NCBI GenBank assembly: GCA_933228675.1
Contig: OW121743.1
Span: 92,381,998-92,445,997 of the forward strand
DNA length: 64,000 nt
Reading direction: 5' to 3'
Source of the DNA: Stomorhina lunata
Taxonomy: Eukaryota > Arthropoda > Insecta > Diptera > Rhiniidae
Part shown: positions 1 to 11,896 of the stretch, one piece after another
Numbering within the stretch: position 1 is the stretch's first letter
How the letters are laid out: each line of letters begins with the position of its first letter
Notes under the pieces: model-generated
What the model was told of the DNA's origin: nothing
The model's input: only the letters and a program-made list of their open reading frames with translations
The model's database searches: none
Translations under genes and position numbers: made by a program

Positions 1-429
1 GAAGGATATGTTTTTATTTATGTAGTACTTAAATGTTAATATATTATTAAAGTCTTTATTTAATTATATTTTTAATTACATTTTTTAATCAAAAATGAAC
101 GAGTTATACAAAGAAACCTTTCGTTTTTTTAAGTATGGAAATTTTATTTTAAGCTTATTTAATTTTAAATACCTTAATTCGGTTCTATAATTTTTCTTAA
201 TAAAATTGCTTCGATTGAGACTAATTTGAAATTAAATATAAGACCGAAAAGGTAATATCGTAATTTTGATTCATGTTTTTAAAGTTCAGATATTTTAGGA
301 CAAATCTAAATCTTATTTGTTCTGTTTGAGAAAAAAAAATCTGTCTTAATCATATAAATAGAAGTTCTCACAAAAAATACCGTAAATCGATTTAAATAAA
401 TTAAAAAAATATTTTTTTCATCAAATTTT
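1..429. other. AT-rich non-coding, nothing recognised
   Basis: No convincing open frame, RNA gene or repeat structure is visible before the satellite begins. It may be intron of the minus-strand gene whose exons lie at 7976-8093 and 17883-18709. Confidence 0.5.
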
Positions 430-3330
430 TCTATATAAAAATTAAGTAATAAACATTTTTCTATATTAAAATTTTGTAAGGAAAATTTTTCTATATCAAA
501 AAATTCTTTATAAAAATTTGATAAAGAAAATTTTTCTATATAAAAATTTTACAAAGAAAAATTTTCTATACAAAAACTATATACCAAAGATTTTCTATAT
601 AAAAATTTTACACCATAAATTTTTTTATATAACAATTTTATAACGAAAAGTTTTCTCTATAAAAATTTTATTACAATAGCTTTTCTATATAAAAATTTTA
701 TAACGAAAATTTTTCTAAATCAAAAAATTTTGTAACGAAAATTTATCTATATAAAAATTTTATAACGAAAATGTTTCTATATAAAAATTTTATAACGATA
801 ATTTTTCTATATCAAAATTTTATAATGAACATTTTTTTATATAAAAAATTTATCAAGAAAATTTTTCGATATATAAAAATTTCTATATAAACCATAGATT
901 TTGTAAATAAAAATTTTATATCGAAAATTTTTCTATATAAAAATTTTATTAAGAGAATTTTTCTGTATAAAAATTTTATAACAAAAATTTTCCTATATAA
1001 ACATTTTGTAAAGAAAATTTTTTCTATATTAAAATTTTACACCAAAAATGTTTCTATATAAAAATATTACACCAAAATTTTTTTTATATAAATCTTTACA
1101 TCAAAAATTTTTTATATAAAAAATTAACACCAATAATATTACTTTATAAAAATGTTACACCAAAGATTTTCTATATAGAAATTTTGCACCGAGAATTTTT
1201 CTACATAAAAATTTTTCTACACCAAAAATTTTTCTACATAAAAATTTTCCATTTAAAATTTTTTCACCAAAAAACAAAGAAAAGTTTTAATTTTAGACTA
1301 AAATTTTTTCTATATCAAAATTTATAACGAAAATTTTTCTATAAAAAAAAATTATACCGAAAATTTTTCTATATAAAAATTTTAGACCGAAAATTTTTCT
1401 ATATAAAAATTTTACACGCAAAATTTATAAAAATTTTACACCAACAAATTTTCTTTATAAAAATTTTACACCGAAAATTTTTCTATATAAAAATTTTACA
1501 CCGAAAATTTTTCTATATAAAAATTTTACACCGAAAATTTTTCTATATAAAAACTTTACACCGACAATTTTTCTATATAAAAACTTTACACCGACAATTT
1601 TTCTATATAAAAATTTTACACCGAAAATTTTTCTATATAAAAATTTTACACCGAAAATTTTTCTATATAAAAATTTTACACCGAAAATTTTTCTATATAA
1701 AAATTTTACACCGAAAATTTTTCTATATAAAAATTTTACACCGAAAATTTTTCTATATAAAAATTTTACACCGACAATTTTTCTATATAAAAATTTTACA
1801 CCGAAAATTTTCTATATAAAAATTTTACACCGAAAATTTTTCTATATAAAAATTTTACACCGACAATTTTTCTATATAAAAATTTTACACCGACAATTTT
1901 TCTATATAAAAATTTTACACCGACAATTTTTCTATATAAAAATTTAACACCGAAATTTTTTCTAATAAAAATTTCTTCAAAAAAATTTTTCTATATAAAA
2001 ATTTTATACAGAAAATTTTTCTTTATAAAAATTTTTCTTTAAAAAAATTTAACACTGACAAATTTTAAACCAAAAATTTTGCTATATAAAAATTTTACAC
2101 CGAAAAATTTTCTAATAAACATTTGTTTACACCGAAAATTTTTCTGTATAAAAAATTTACACCGAAAATTTTTTATATAAAGATTTTACATCAAAAATTT
2201 TTCTATATAAAAATTTTACACCGAAAATTTTTTTTTATAAAAATTTTACACCGAAAATTTTTCGTTATAAAAATTTTACATCGAAAATTATAAAGATTTT
2301 ATATCAAAAATTTTTCTATACAAAAATCTTACACCAAAAGTTTTTCTTTAAAAAATTTTACACTGACAAATTTTGCACCGAAAATTTTTCTATGTAAAAT
2401 TTTTTTTCCACCGAAAATTTTTCTATATAAAAATTTTTTGCACCGAAAATTTTTTATATACAATTTTTTATTTTGTGTATATAAAAAATTTTTACACCGA
2501 AAATTTTTCTATATTAAAGTTTTTTTTACACCGAAAATTTTTTAATATAAAATTTTTTTTTACAGCAAAAATGTTTCTATATGTATTAAAATTTTACACC
2601 GAAAATTTTTCTTTAAAAGAATTTTATACCGAAATTTATCTATGTAAAAATTAGTGTAAAATTTTTATATAGAAGCTTTTCAAAAAAAAAAAATTCGATA
2701 TAAAATTTTTTTAAAACCAAAAAATTTTCTTTATAAGAATTTTTTGCAGTAAATTTTTCTGAATAAAAATTTTACACCGAAAATTTGTCTAATGTAAAAA
2801 TATTACACCGGAAATTTTTCTATATAAAAATTTCACAATGAAAATTTTTCTTTATAAAAATTTAACATCGATCATTCAAAAATTTGTTTACATCGAAAAT
2901 TTTATATATTAAAATTTTTTACAACGAAAATTTTCTATATTCAAATTTTACAATAAAAACTTTTCTGTAAAAAAGTTTTGCACTAAAAATTTTTCTGTAT
3001 TAAAATTTTACAACAAAAATTTTCTATAAAAAAATTTTACACCAAAAATTTTCTAGATAAAAATTTTGCATAAAAAATTTTCTATATAAAAATTTTCTAT
3101 ATAAAAATTTTACACCAAAAATTTTCTAGATAAAAATTTTGCATAAAAAATTTTCTATATAAAAATTTTACACCAAAAATTCTCTATATAAAAATTTTAC
3201 ACCAAAAATTTTCTATAAAAAAGTTTTAAACGAAAAATTTTCTATTTCAAAATTTTGAACCGAAAATTTTACACCAAAATGTTTTTGTATCAAAATTCTA
3301 CACCAAAATTTTTCTATGTATAAATTTATG
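430..3330. repeat. Satellite array A, ~30-bp unit with ACACCG spacer
   Basis: The core region 1440-1960 is a regular tandem repeat with a 30-bp period, so each 60-base line holds two units. Each unit contains TTTTACACCG, AAAATTTTTC and TATATAAAAA in that order. Both flanks (430-1430 and 1960-3330) are increasingly diverged units with indels, as expected when array edges escape homogenisation. A short duplicated segment is visible around 3040-3180. Open frames inside it, such as 2373-2654, are rich in Phe, Lys and Tyr because of the repeat and are not genes. Confidence 0.95.
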
Positions 3331-4996
3331 GCCAATGTATAGGCCTGGATTTAACGTTATAGATTGACAAATGGTTTTATGGATAGTTTAATTTTCGAAT
3401 CGCTTCTGAAACGTAGTCCATTTTTAAAAAGCATAATTTTCGGCAAAAAAATGGGTTGCATATAACAATGCCAAACTTAAGACAATCAATCAGAAAAAAA
3501 GATGATCCGCTTTGATGAGATTTTATAGAAGTTTTATTTTTTTAAAGCTTTTCGGATAACAAAACAGCTGGAAAACGTGTTCCGCCAAAATAACAATCTC
3601 ATACCTGTTTGGTCACAAAGACCTTTTACAGGACAACAAAATTTTATAACCCATTTCCTTGCTATTAGAAAAATATTCGCGAATTAGAGAAGCAAAATAA
3701 AGATTAAATATTACCCATAATTTTTCGTGTAAAAGAAAATATTGTGTTTGCATTAATAAGCTGTCAATTCGTTGACAGATACTCCTCAATTTATACAAAT
3801 TTTTCAATTTGAACTCCTTTTCAAATTTCTTATTTATGTATTGTTTATATAACAGATATATCTATAAAACGATATACATAAATACATGACATCGTGGTGA
3901 CAAATGTTCATAGTTATATATCATTGAAATGTCTAGAATTTTTGTGGCAAATTCATTCAAATACCATCAGTCTATATGTGAATTAATACAGTCTGTTACC
4001 TTTTCAAAAAGTTAATGTCGTAAGCAATTGAACATGACATTTGGCTGCCAGGCAAAATAACGAACATGATGTGCGGCAGCAGTAACAGCATCAACAATTT
4101 TAAAATATACACAAGTACAAGATACAATTTAAGTACTGCAGTTGCAAGGAAGTTTAATGAAATATTTTATGTAGTTCTGACCGTAGAAAGAGCACAAATT
4201 GATTTCAGCAACGTCTTATAGATTTTGTTAAAATTTTTACAATTAGACATTCTGTAATATATTTATGGTTATTATTTACTTTGTGATTACTTTGTGGTAT
4301 ATAAAGTATATAAGGGGAATGAATACTTGTTACTTTTTTCAAAATATTGATAAATGATATTGCAAAGCCTCTAGTCATATAATAAAATTTCTTAGACCAT
4401 CTTCTTTTTTTTTCGATTTTGCACATACCAATATCGAGACGATCACGAATTTCGAAACTGCAGGGGTTTCTTCATGCATGTCTGAACGTCTGCTATATAT
4501 GTATGTCTGTCTGTGTATCTACAACTTTATTATTTCAATGTAGTACAAATCATTCGCTCTCTAAGTGATTTGGGTGATTTGCACAAAAATTGATTTTTGG
4601 TTCTTTGGTTGATTAATTTCCGGCTTACGAGAGTGCAAAAAGTCAATGTCTTTTTAAGTACAGGAAAAACAAACAAAAATGTTGGAAATTTGTTCCTACT
4701 TAATGCAAGTGAAAACAAACTTTGTTCAAAGTACTTAGCAAAGTAAAATGAAATGGTATCCTTTTATATCGTTAAACACATGTAATTCTTTAGCCTTTAA
4801 GGCAAAAATATTAATCTCAATTATTTTTCAACACATTTATTACCTTGAAAGGGTTTTTTTTGGGAAAATTTTTACTCATAAATATTTAAATATCATTAAA
4901 GTTAAGGTGTTATTTAAACAAAAGCACTCTGTCGTAGATTTGAAAATTTGGAAAGAAACTACACTAGGCAACAAGAAAAGTTTAATTACTAAATAA
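3331..4996. other. Non-coding stretch, nothing recognised
   Basis: AT-rich sequence with only short chance frames (for example 3613-3807 minus, 4748-4996 plus) that show no recognisable motif. A short run of alternating TGTCTG occurs near 4500-4512. Confidence 0.4.
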
Positions 4997-5153
4997 GGAA
5001 GAAAGGGGGTATATTAAGATTGTCATTCCGTTTGTGATTTCCTTAATATTGGCTCAAAACTCAAATTTAATGTACATATACTCTGAGTTCTTATCAATTT
5101 CTTAGACGATTGAGCGATGTCTGTCGGTCTGTCTGTCTGTCTGTTTGTCTGTT

Positions 5154-5226
<73 letters not shown>

Positions 5227-6470
5227 GTCTGTCTGTCCGCCTAACTGTCTGTCTGTCTGTCTGTCTGTATATCTGTCTGTCTGTCTGTCTGTCCGCCTAA
5301 CTGTCCGTATGTCTGTATGTTGTCGGCACGATAACGCCTAAACGAAAAGTGCAAGATCACTGAAAATTGACAAAAAATTTTTTCATTTCAAAATCAAAAG
5401 GGATATATATTCGGAATCCTTATGAAATTCTAAGACGATTGACCGATGTCCGTCTGCCTGTCCGTACGTCTGTCTGTCTGTTGTAGGCATAATAAAATCT
5501 TAACGAAAGGATATAGGTCACGGAAATTTGGCGTAAATATTCTTCATTTCTTGGAAAATTTTGGTATTGAAATTGAACGAAATTGGTTCACATATAACCA
5601 TAGCTCCCGTATGACCTCGCCTAGGCCAATCGCTTATTTGCTAATAAATGGCAAATTTTAATAGGCAGGATTATAAAATTTAGTATAGCGAAGTCTCACA
5701 TGATCATTATGCATCATATAAAATTTACATGTAATCGGTTCACATTTAACCATAGCTCCCATACAAAAGACTTACGGAAACAGCCTTAATTCCACCTTAT
5801 ATACACTTTAATGCCAATAAATGATAAACTGCAATAGCTATGACCACTAAATTTATTACAAGGAAGTTTTATGTCAATCCAAGTCAGTGTGCAAAATTTT
5901 GCCATAATCGGTCACCATTTGACCATATAGGCCCTATATAAAAACTTAAGAAAACACAAAATACCAAAAAGATACGGAATTTGTGTCCGACTATCAGTCA
6001 AATAAAAGCGCTATAGCGTCTTAACTAAAAGAGCTAAAGGCACAGCATTTTACAAAAGTATTTTTGATATCTCGTAAAAGTTGTGTAATGGCCGAAATCG
6101 GTTGACATTTAGTTTGATCACCCATATAACCCCGCCCGGGGAATCACATTAAAGCTGATAAATTGACTACATATGAAATAGCTATGACGACTAAATTTTG
6201 AGCAGAGAAGTTTTGTGCAACTATTAGTCAGTATGTCAAATTTTATGGGAAAAATCCTATATTTGACCATAGCTTTCATATAAAAACCACTCCCGGAAAC
6301 CACTAAAATGTCACAAACGCCAGTTATAAGCTATTAAATTATTAACTATGACAGTTATGCATTAATAAGATTGATATAAATACAAGCCACTGTAAAAACT
6401 TTTGTGACAATCGGTCAACATTTGGCTATAGTTCATATATATAACATCCCCTTTTTATATCTATAATAGG
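4997..6470 (+). repeat. Degenerate dispersed repeat, type A (GGGTATATTAAG...CGATGTCTGTC)
   Basis: It opens with GGGGGTATATTAAGATTGTC and contains ACGATTGAGCGATGTCTGTC followed by a CTGT run. A second ACGATTGACCGATGTCCGTC segment lies at 5433-5455. The downstream half repeats the motif 'AATCGGT...CATTTGACCATA' several times (5730, 5910, 6100, 6250, 6410), suggesting internal tandem duplication or several overlapping copies. A copy in the opposite orientation is seen at about 27091-27990. No coding capacity is visible. The organisation resembles the CGATGTCCGTC-bearing dispersed repeats common in flies; class not established. Confidence 0.65.
5117..5325. repeat. (CTGT)n microsatellite inside repeat type A
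   Basis: Nearly uninterrupted GTCT/CTGT tetranucleotide run of about 200 bp with a few CCGCCTAA interruptions. It makes an artificial open frame coding for a Val-Cys-Leu-Ser repeat. It is an expansion of the CGATGTCTGTCTGTCTG segment present in the dispersed repeat. Confidence 0.95.
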
Positions 6471-7024
6471 GTGGAGCAAAAAACAAATTTTATTGAAATT
6501 CGATAAGCCTGAGTTAAAAATCGATGCTATACACCGTAAGGTGCTCAGAAAAAAAATTGGGTCTTCCTAGGTCAATGTGCCACCTCCGGACATTGACCTA
6601 AGAAACTTATTTCTAGGACCCATTTGTATGGGGGAAAAATATGAGTTTTTTGTTCGGTTTTTGTTAAATTCCAACCAATAAATTTATGTTTTTATCAAAA
6701 CCAATAATTAGACGTAGAAGACAACTAAATCAGCTTTCATTAGAGATATAAAAACTTAAAATCCCTGCAGTAGTTTTTAAGTTATTCCAATTTGGACCCA
6801 GAAAATTCGTGTCCTTTTCAACACGCCTAGGGATATGCAGCAAAAAAATTAACTTTAGAGTAAGGAAATCGTAAAATTTCGCAAAAAAAGTAAATTTTTT
6901 GACATTATTTAAGTAAATGCATAGAAAATTTTATTTAAGTTTACTTTTGTTAAAGCTAATACTGAATTTCATTGCCCAGTTATTGAGGAATGTTCACTAG
7001 TACTTTCCTTGGTATTAGGTGAGC
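6471..7024. other. Unclassified sequence with a short palindrome
   Basis: Begins ATAGGGTGGAGC. It contains an inverted pair CTAGGTCAATGT (6567-6578) and ACATTGACCTAAG (6590-6602) separated by 11 bases. No frame or known repeat family was recognised. Confidence 0.4.
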
Positions 7025-7325
7025 TTAACCCTTTTTTTCATCGGGGTCAAAGGTCAATATTTGAATTTTTAGTGGCAAAAATACAAAATGTTATGAATTT
7101 AGTGGCGAATTTCGACCAAAATTAACCAAAATAGTTATTTTTTTATATTGTTTTATTAAAAATAGTTATTTCAACACTTAACAGACATAGGGACTAAAAT
7201 GACCCAAATATTAGAATTTCAAATAAAAATGAAAATTTAAAAAAATATTTTTTTATAAATTCTTTATTAATTTATAATTTTGTTTTCTCTTATATTCCTT
7301 GGTCCCCATGTCTGTTAAGGGTTAA
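7025..7325. mobile_element. Possible piggyBac-like MITE (TTAA-flanked)
   Basis: TTAA lies at 7025-7028 followed by CCCTT, and AAGGG followed by TTAA lies at 7317-7325. The inverted ends match imperfectly (CCCTT-5 nt-CAT-N-GGGG on each side). A second inverted pair inside (AACAGACATAGGGAC near 7180 and GTCCCCATGTCTGTT near 7302) gives another hairpin. TTAA target duplication with C-runs at the ends is typical of piggyBac-derived MITEs, but the imperfect ends leave the class uncertain. Confidence 0.4.
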
Positions 7326-7339
7326 AATATCTATTTTTC

Positions 7340-7440
7340 CGAATTTGGCTCATATTTAAAATTAGCTGTAACCTCATAGATATATGAGATACATATGCTT
7401 CTAAATTTAATATAACTTGATGGTGGGTATATAAGATTCT
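7340..7440 (-). repeat. Fragment of dispersed repeat with TATATACCCACCATCAAG
   Basis: The stretch AACTTGATGGTGGGTATATA at about 7407-7426, with flanking TCTCATATATC-like sequence, is the reverse complement of the sequence near 26800-26860. It is therefore a truncated copy of the same dispersed repeat in opposite orientation. Confidence 0.6.
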
Positions 7441-7495
7441 TCACTCTTTTTTGTTAAAGTTTTCATTTTAGGGAAAAAATTATCTTAAGACTTAC

Positions 7496-7588
7496 CCCCT
7501 AATTCGTAAACGAATATCAAAATATTTTGTATGGAAAACTTGATTTATAAGTCTGTCATATCACTATTTTTCGTTTATGAATTAGGGG
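7496..7588. mobile_element. Short hairpin MITE, ends CCCCTAATTC
   Basis: Left arm CCCCTAATTCGTAAACGAA and right arm TTCGTTTATGAATTAGGGG are inverted repeats of 19 bp with one mismatch around a ~55-bp centre. A second, interrupted copy lies at 19597-19942. The class is unknown; the size and inverted ends fit a MITE. Confidence 0.65.
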
Positions 7589-7975
7589 TTTAAAATTTAA
7601 ATTGTTTTTTTTTTTTTGTAAGGGATTACATAACATCAAATACAAAAATTTTGGTATTTTTTTGTTGCCTAGTGTTGGAACATTTAACCATATTCTAAAT
7701 TCATATTTTAATATGCATAAGTGTATTTATGAGAGTAAAAAAATAAAAGTGTAATAGTTAATTTTAGATAATATTTCCAACAAAAACTAAAGCTAAGCCC
7801 CAAAGTCTTAAAACACACACATACACACTTTTCAAAGGATCACACTAACAAACTAATAAATAGGTATAGGTGTGTGTGAATAGTGTTTATGTCTGTCTGT
7901 GTGTGTAATAAAATCCTATTTCCTGTGCCATCTACACTTAAGTAGTAGTGGGTTTTAGTTTAACGCTTAACTTAC
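7589..7975. other. Likely intron downstream of exon 7976-8093
   Basis: On the minus strand it starts with the donor GTAAGT directly after the exon. No further exon of the same gene was recognised between here and base 1. Confidence 0.5.
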
Positions 7976-8093
7976 CTCATAAAATGATGGTGGTATATAA
8001 GTGGATATAACCTCTGCCATTGGAAATGCTATACCCATAACAACCAATATTTTGCCATACAAGGCTGAGAATAACGTTGCCAAAGCATCGCCT
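7976..8093 (-). CDS. Internal exon of otopetrin-like membrane protein (partial gene)
   Basis: This 118-bp exon is not preceded by its own start codon. On the minus strand it is bounded by a polypyrimidine-TTTACAG acceptor at 8094-8097 side and a GAG|GTAAGT donor at 7975/7976. The upstream exon (17883-18709) ends two bases into a codon. Taking one base from this exon restores an Ala codon, and exactly 39 codons follow, ending in phase 0. The peptide begins GDALATLFSALYGK and continues with the hydrophobic stretch VVMGIAFPMAEVIS and then YIPPSFYE, so it forms one likely membrane helix with a short extracellular or cytosolic tail. From memory this pattern matches the first transmembrane region of insect otopetrin proton channels; that is family recognition, not a computed match. 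The next exon is not seen in the window and should lie to the left. Confidence 0.7.
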
Positions 8094-8889
8094 CTGTAAA
8101 GTGAAAAAAAAGAAGACAAAGAGAAGTTAAAATCTTTATATATATTATGTATTTTTTTGAGGTATATAAACTTTTACATAACACGCTTAGCATAAAATTA
8201 ATAATCTTTTGGAAATTGTATTTAAATTTTGTTCCGCTCTAGACACCAAGAAAAAAAGAAAGACAAAAATTTATGCTTCAAGCATTTTAGGGTTTTTTAT
8301 ACAAAAAAAAAACTTTTTGAGCTAAATTTTTTTTTAATGTATTTTTTTTTTAATTTCTTTTAAATAAATAAATATATTGTGAAAGAAACGATGAATGTAA
8401 CACAAAACGAAATAATTGTTATTAAATACTTAAAAATAAAATTTTAAAAATTTTCAACCACAAAAAAAACTTTAATATTCTTCCTTAAAAACTGTTTTAA
8501 CAAAATCCCCTCAATTATTCCACTTGAATTTATTATATAAATAATATTTAATTTCTATTTCAATAAAGCAATCAGTAAAAGTTTTATAAACACCTTCGGA
8601 TAAAAAAACATTTTATATGCAGACACAAATATAAACCCAATATAATAGAAAACATAATATTTAATAAAATTGATAAAATAGAAAAGACAAATAAAAACAC
8701 ACTCAATTGCAAATTTCCAAATCCTTAAAGACAGGGAAAACTCTGGCAAATAGTCAACAGATAGACAGACCGAAAGACAGACAAACAGAAGCAGTAAACC
8801 AAAGTTAAATAACATTTAAAAAGGAATTTTCTTAACACGCTCCAACAAAGAAGAGATAACAAACATACATTAGATATAACCCAATAGTT

Positions 8890-11035
8890 CCATGAACAAA
8901 AAAATTTTGAAAGAAAATTTTTCTTTAAAAACATTTTTTAACGAAAATTTTTCTATAGAAAAAAATTTTTAACGAAAATGTTTCCATGGAAAAAATGTTT
9001 TTAATGAAAATTTTTCTATAGAAAAAAATTTTAACGAAAATTTTTTCTACAAACAAAAATTTTTAACAAACATTTTTCCATAGAAAAGACTTTATGAGAA
9101 AAATTTTTTTATAGAAAAAAAATTTTACAAACATTTTTCTACCGAAAAAAAATTAACAAACACTTTTCTAAGAAAAATTTTTCTACCGAAAAAAATTTAC
9201 AAACAGTTTTCTAAGAAAAAATTTTTTAACGAAAACTTTTCTATCGAAAAAATTTTTTAACGAAGATTCTCTATAGAAATTTTTTTTATAAAATTAACGA
9301 TTTAAACAAAAATGTTTCTATAGAAAAATTATTGAATGAAAAATTTCTGTTAAGTAATGAAAATGTTTCTTATGAAAAAAACTGTACAACAAAAACTTTT
9401 TTATAGAAAAAATTATTTCAAAAAAATTTTCATATAAAAAAATTTTAATAATGGAAATTTTCATATAAAATAAGGAAATTTTTTTTCTATAGAAAAATTT
9501 TCAATATAAAATTTTTTCTATAGAAAAGTTTTCAATACAATTTTTTTTTATAGAAAAATTTTCAATACAAATTTTTTTATAGAAAAAATTTTCAATACAA
9601 AGTTTCTAAACATGTAGAAAATTTTTTAATATAAAATTTTTTCTATAAAATATAAAATGTTTCTTCAGAAAAATTGTCAATATAAAATTTCTTCTTAGAA
9701 AAATATTCAAATTTTTTTTATAGAAAAATTGTTTCTATCGAAAAATTTTCAATATAAAATTTTTTCTATAGAAACTTTTTTAATATAACATTTTTTCTAT
9801 AGAAAAATTTTCAATATAAATTTTTTTCTATAGAAAAATTTTAATATAAAATATTTTCTATAGAAAAATTTCGATATAAATATTTTTCAATAGAAAAAGT
9901 TTCAATATAAAATTTTTTCTATAGAAAAATTTTTTCTATAGAAAAATTTTCCATATAAAATGTTTTCTATAGAAAAATTTTCAATAAAAAATTTTTTCCA
10001 TAGAAAAATTTTCAATATATTTTTATAGACAAGTTTTCAATATATTTTTATAGAAAAATTTTCAATATAAAATTTTTATAGAAAAATTTTCAATACAAAG
10101 TTCTTATTAAAAAATTTTCCATAAAAAAATATTTAAAGAAAAATTTTCAATATAAGATTTTTATAGAAAGATTTTCAATATAAAATTTTTATAGAAAAAT
10201 TTTCAATACAAAATTTTTATAGAAAAAATTTTAATAGAATTTTTTTTTATAGAAAAATTTTCAATATATAAAATTTTTTCTATAGAAAAATTTTCAATAT
10301 ACAATTTTTTCTATTGAAAAATTTTCAATATACAAATTTTTATATAGAAAAATTTTCAATATAAAATTTTTTCTATAGAAAAATTTTCAATATAAAATTT
10401 TTTCTATCGAAAAACTTTCAATATAAAATTTTTTCTATAGAAAAACTTTCAATATAAAATTTTTTCTATAGAAAAACTTTCAATATAAAATTTTTTCTAT
10501 AGAAAAATTTTCAATATGAAATTTTTTCTATAGACAAATTTTCAATATAAAATTTTTTTCTATAGACAAATTTTCAATGTAAAATTTTTTCTATAGAAAA
10601 ATTTTCCATATGAAGTTTTTATTCTATAGAAAATTTATTAATATCAAATTTTTTCTAAAGAAAAATTTTTTATATAGAAAAATTTTCAATTAAAATATTT
10701 TTAACGAAAAATTTTCATTAAAAATTTTTTTCTATGGAAAAATTTTCATTAAAAAATTATTTCTATAGAAAAATTTTCATTAAAAACTTTTTCTATAGAC
10801 AAATTTTCATTTAAAAACTTTTTCTATAGAAAAATTTTCATTAATAAAGAAAAATTATCATCAAAAAATTTTTTTTATAGAAAAATTTTCAATATAAAAA
10901 TTAGTCTATACAAAAATTTTCAATATACAATTTTTTTATAGAAACATTTTTATATTAAAAATTTTTTCTATAGAAAAATTTTCAATATATAATTTTTTCT
11001 ATAGAAAAATGTTCAATAAAAAATTTTTTCATTAA
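8890..11035. repeat. Satellite array B, ~31-bp unit (TTTTCAATATAAAA spacer)
   Basis: Units consist of the palindromic core TTTTTCTATAGAAAAA followed by TTTTCAATATAAAATT. They are most regular at 9900-10620. The left edge (8900-9480) instead carries units with an AACGAAAA spacer like array C, so two variants meet in one array. Confidence 0.95.
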
Positions 11036-11400
11036 AAAGTTTTACTGTAGTGTATTGCACTAAGAATCTCAATTTATTACAATTATTTATTATTGTAATA
11101 AATAGTTTTTTGATAAAACCAAAAAATGTTGGTGGGGAAACCTTTCCTCGACGCGTTTCGATGGTTGGTTAGACCATCTCATCAGGAGGATTATCCCTAA
11201 TTCTAGACAGAGCGAAAACCTCACATTATGTATAATTTGAGGGACTGAATAAATACGAATTATTATTATTGTGTCCAACAAATATCAACATAAAGCGCAG
11301 ATTATCATCCGAACAGAAACACACAAACATTTTTCAGTTTTATCATTTCTTTATTTTCCCACACTTTTGTTGTTGCTTTGTTGGCGACTAAGACAAAAGT
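11036..11400 (-). mobile_element. Hammerhead-bearing retroelement remnant, copy 1
   Basis: A non-satellite island interrupts satellite B. From the satellite edge it contains GTGTATTGCACTAAGAATC, a palindromic ATTATTTATTATTGTAATAA, CCAAAAAATG, the hammerhead motif (11145-11190), and then about 200 bp of unique sequence before satellite resumes at 11401. Related islands occur at 14011-14270 and 31641-31880, and a fragment at 51928-52012. Hammerhead ribozymes of this type are known from Penelope-like elements and related non-autonomous retroelements. No reverse transcriptase or endonuclease frame is present, so assignment to that group is inference. Confidence 0.65.
11145..11190 (-). ncRNA. Hammerhead ribozyme motif, type I, complete core
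   Basis: Read on the minus strand: stem I strand TCCTC (11186-11190), core CTGATGA(G) (11178-11185), stem II GATGG/CCATC with a 9-nt loop, GAAA (11156-11159), a minimal stem III AC..GT around GC, cleavage triplet GTC (11150-11152), then stem I partner GAGGA (11145-11149). All invariant core positions of the hammerhead are present and both stems I and II pair perfectly. The very short stem III is typical of retroelement hammerheads, which often act as dimers. The predicted scissile bond is between 11150 and 11149. The motif lies on the same strand as the host gene, inside its large intron. Confidence 0.85.
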
Positions 11401-11690
11401 GCTATAGAAAAATTTTAATATAAATTTTTTTCTATAGAAAAATTTTCAATATAAAATTTTTTCTATAGACAAATTTTCAATATAAAATTTTTTCTATAGA
11501 AAATTTTTCAATATAAAATTTTTTCTATAGACAAATTTTTAATGTAAAATTTTTTCTATAGAAAAATTTTCAATATAAATTTTTTTCTATAGAAAAATTT
11601 TCAATATAAAATTTTTTCTATAGACAAATTTTCAATATAAAATTTTTTCTATAGACAAATTTTCAATATAAATTTGTAATATAATATAAG
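11401..11690. repeat. Satellite array B, continuation
   Basis: Regular core units with the TTTTCAATATAAA spacer resume after the ribozyme-bearing island and stop near 11690. Confidence 0.93.
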
Positions 11691-11806
11691 TATTTTTCTA
11701 CAGGAAAAATATTTTATAAATTTCTATTATAAATTGTTTTGTTATCAGTAGGCCATGTCTAATTTTAATCAGATAGAAAAACGTACTAATTCTCATATTC
11801 AAAATG

Positions 11807-11896
11807 AAATAAATACGAATTATAATGTTTCGAAAGCCAAATGTTAAAAGCGAAAATTGTACACCAAACGGCTTACATTATAATTCGTGTTTATTT
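11807..11896. repeat. Short inverted-repeat hairpin
   Basis: Arms AAATAAATACGAATTATAATG (11807-11827; split as AAATAAATACG and AATTATAATG) and their complement at 11876-11896 match except for one base, with a ~48-bp centre. It could be a tiny MITE. The same ATAAATACGAATTAT string occurs in the ribozyme-bearing island near 11248. Confidence 0.6.

Noticed and set aside
1440..1960. Regular 30-bp repeats considered as a CRISPR array
   Set aside because: There are no unique spacers, the units are fully tandem and the context is eukaryotic.
5117..5661. Cys/Val/Leu/Ser-rich frames
   Set aside because: Translation of the (CTGT)n microsatellite and adjoining dispersed repeat.
6567..6602. Small palindrome around CTAGGTCAATGT considered as a MITE
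   Set aside because: Only 12-bp arms, no target duplication and no second copy seen in the window.
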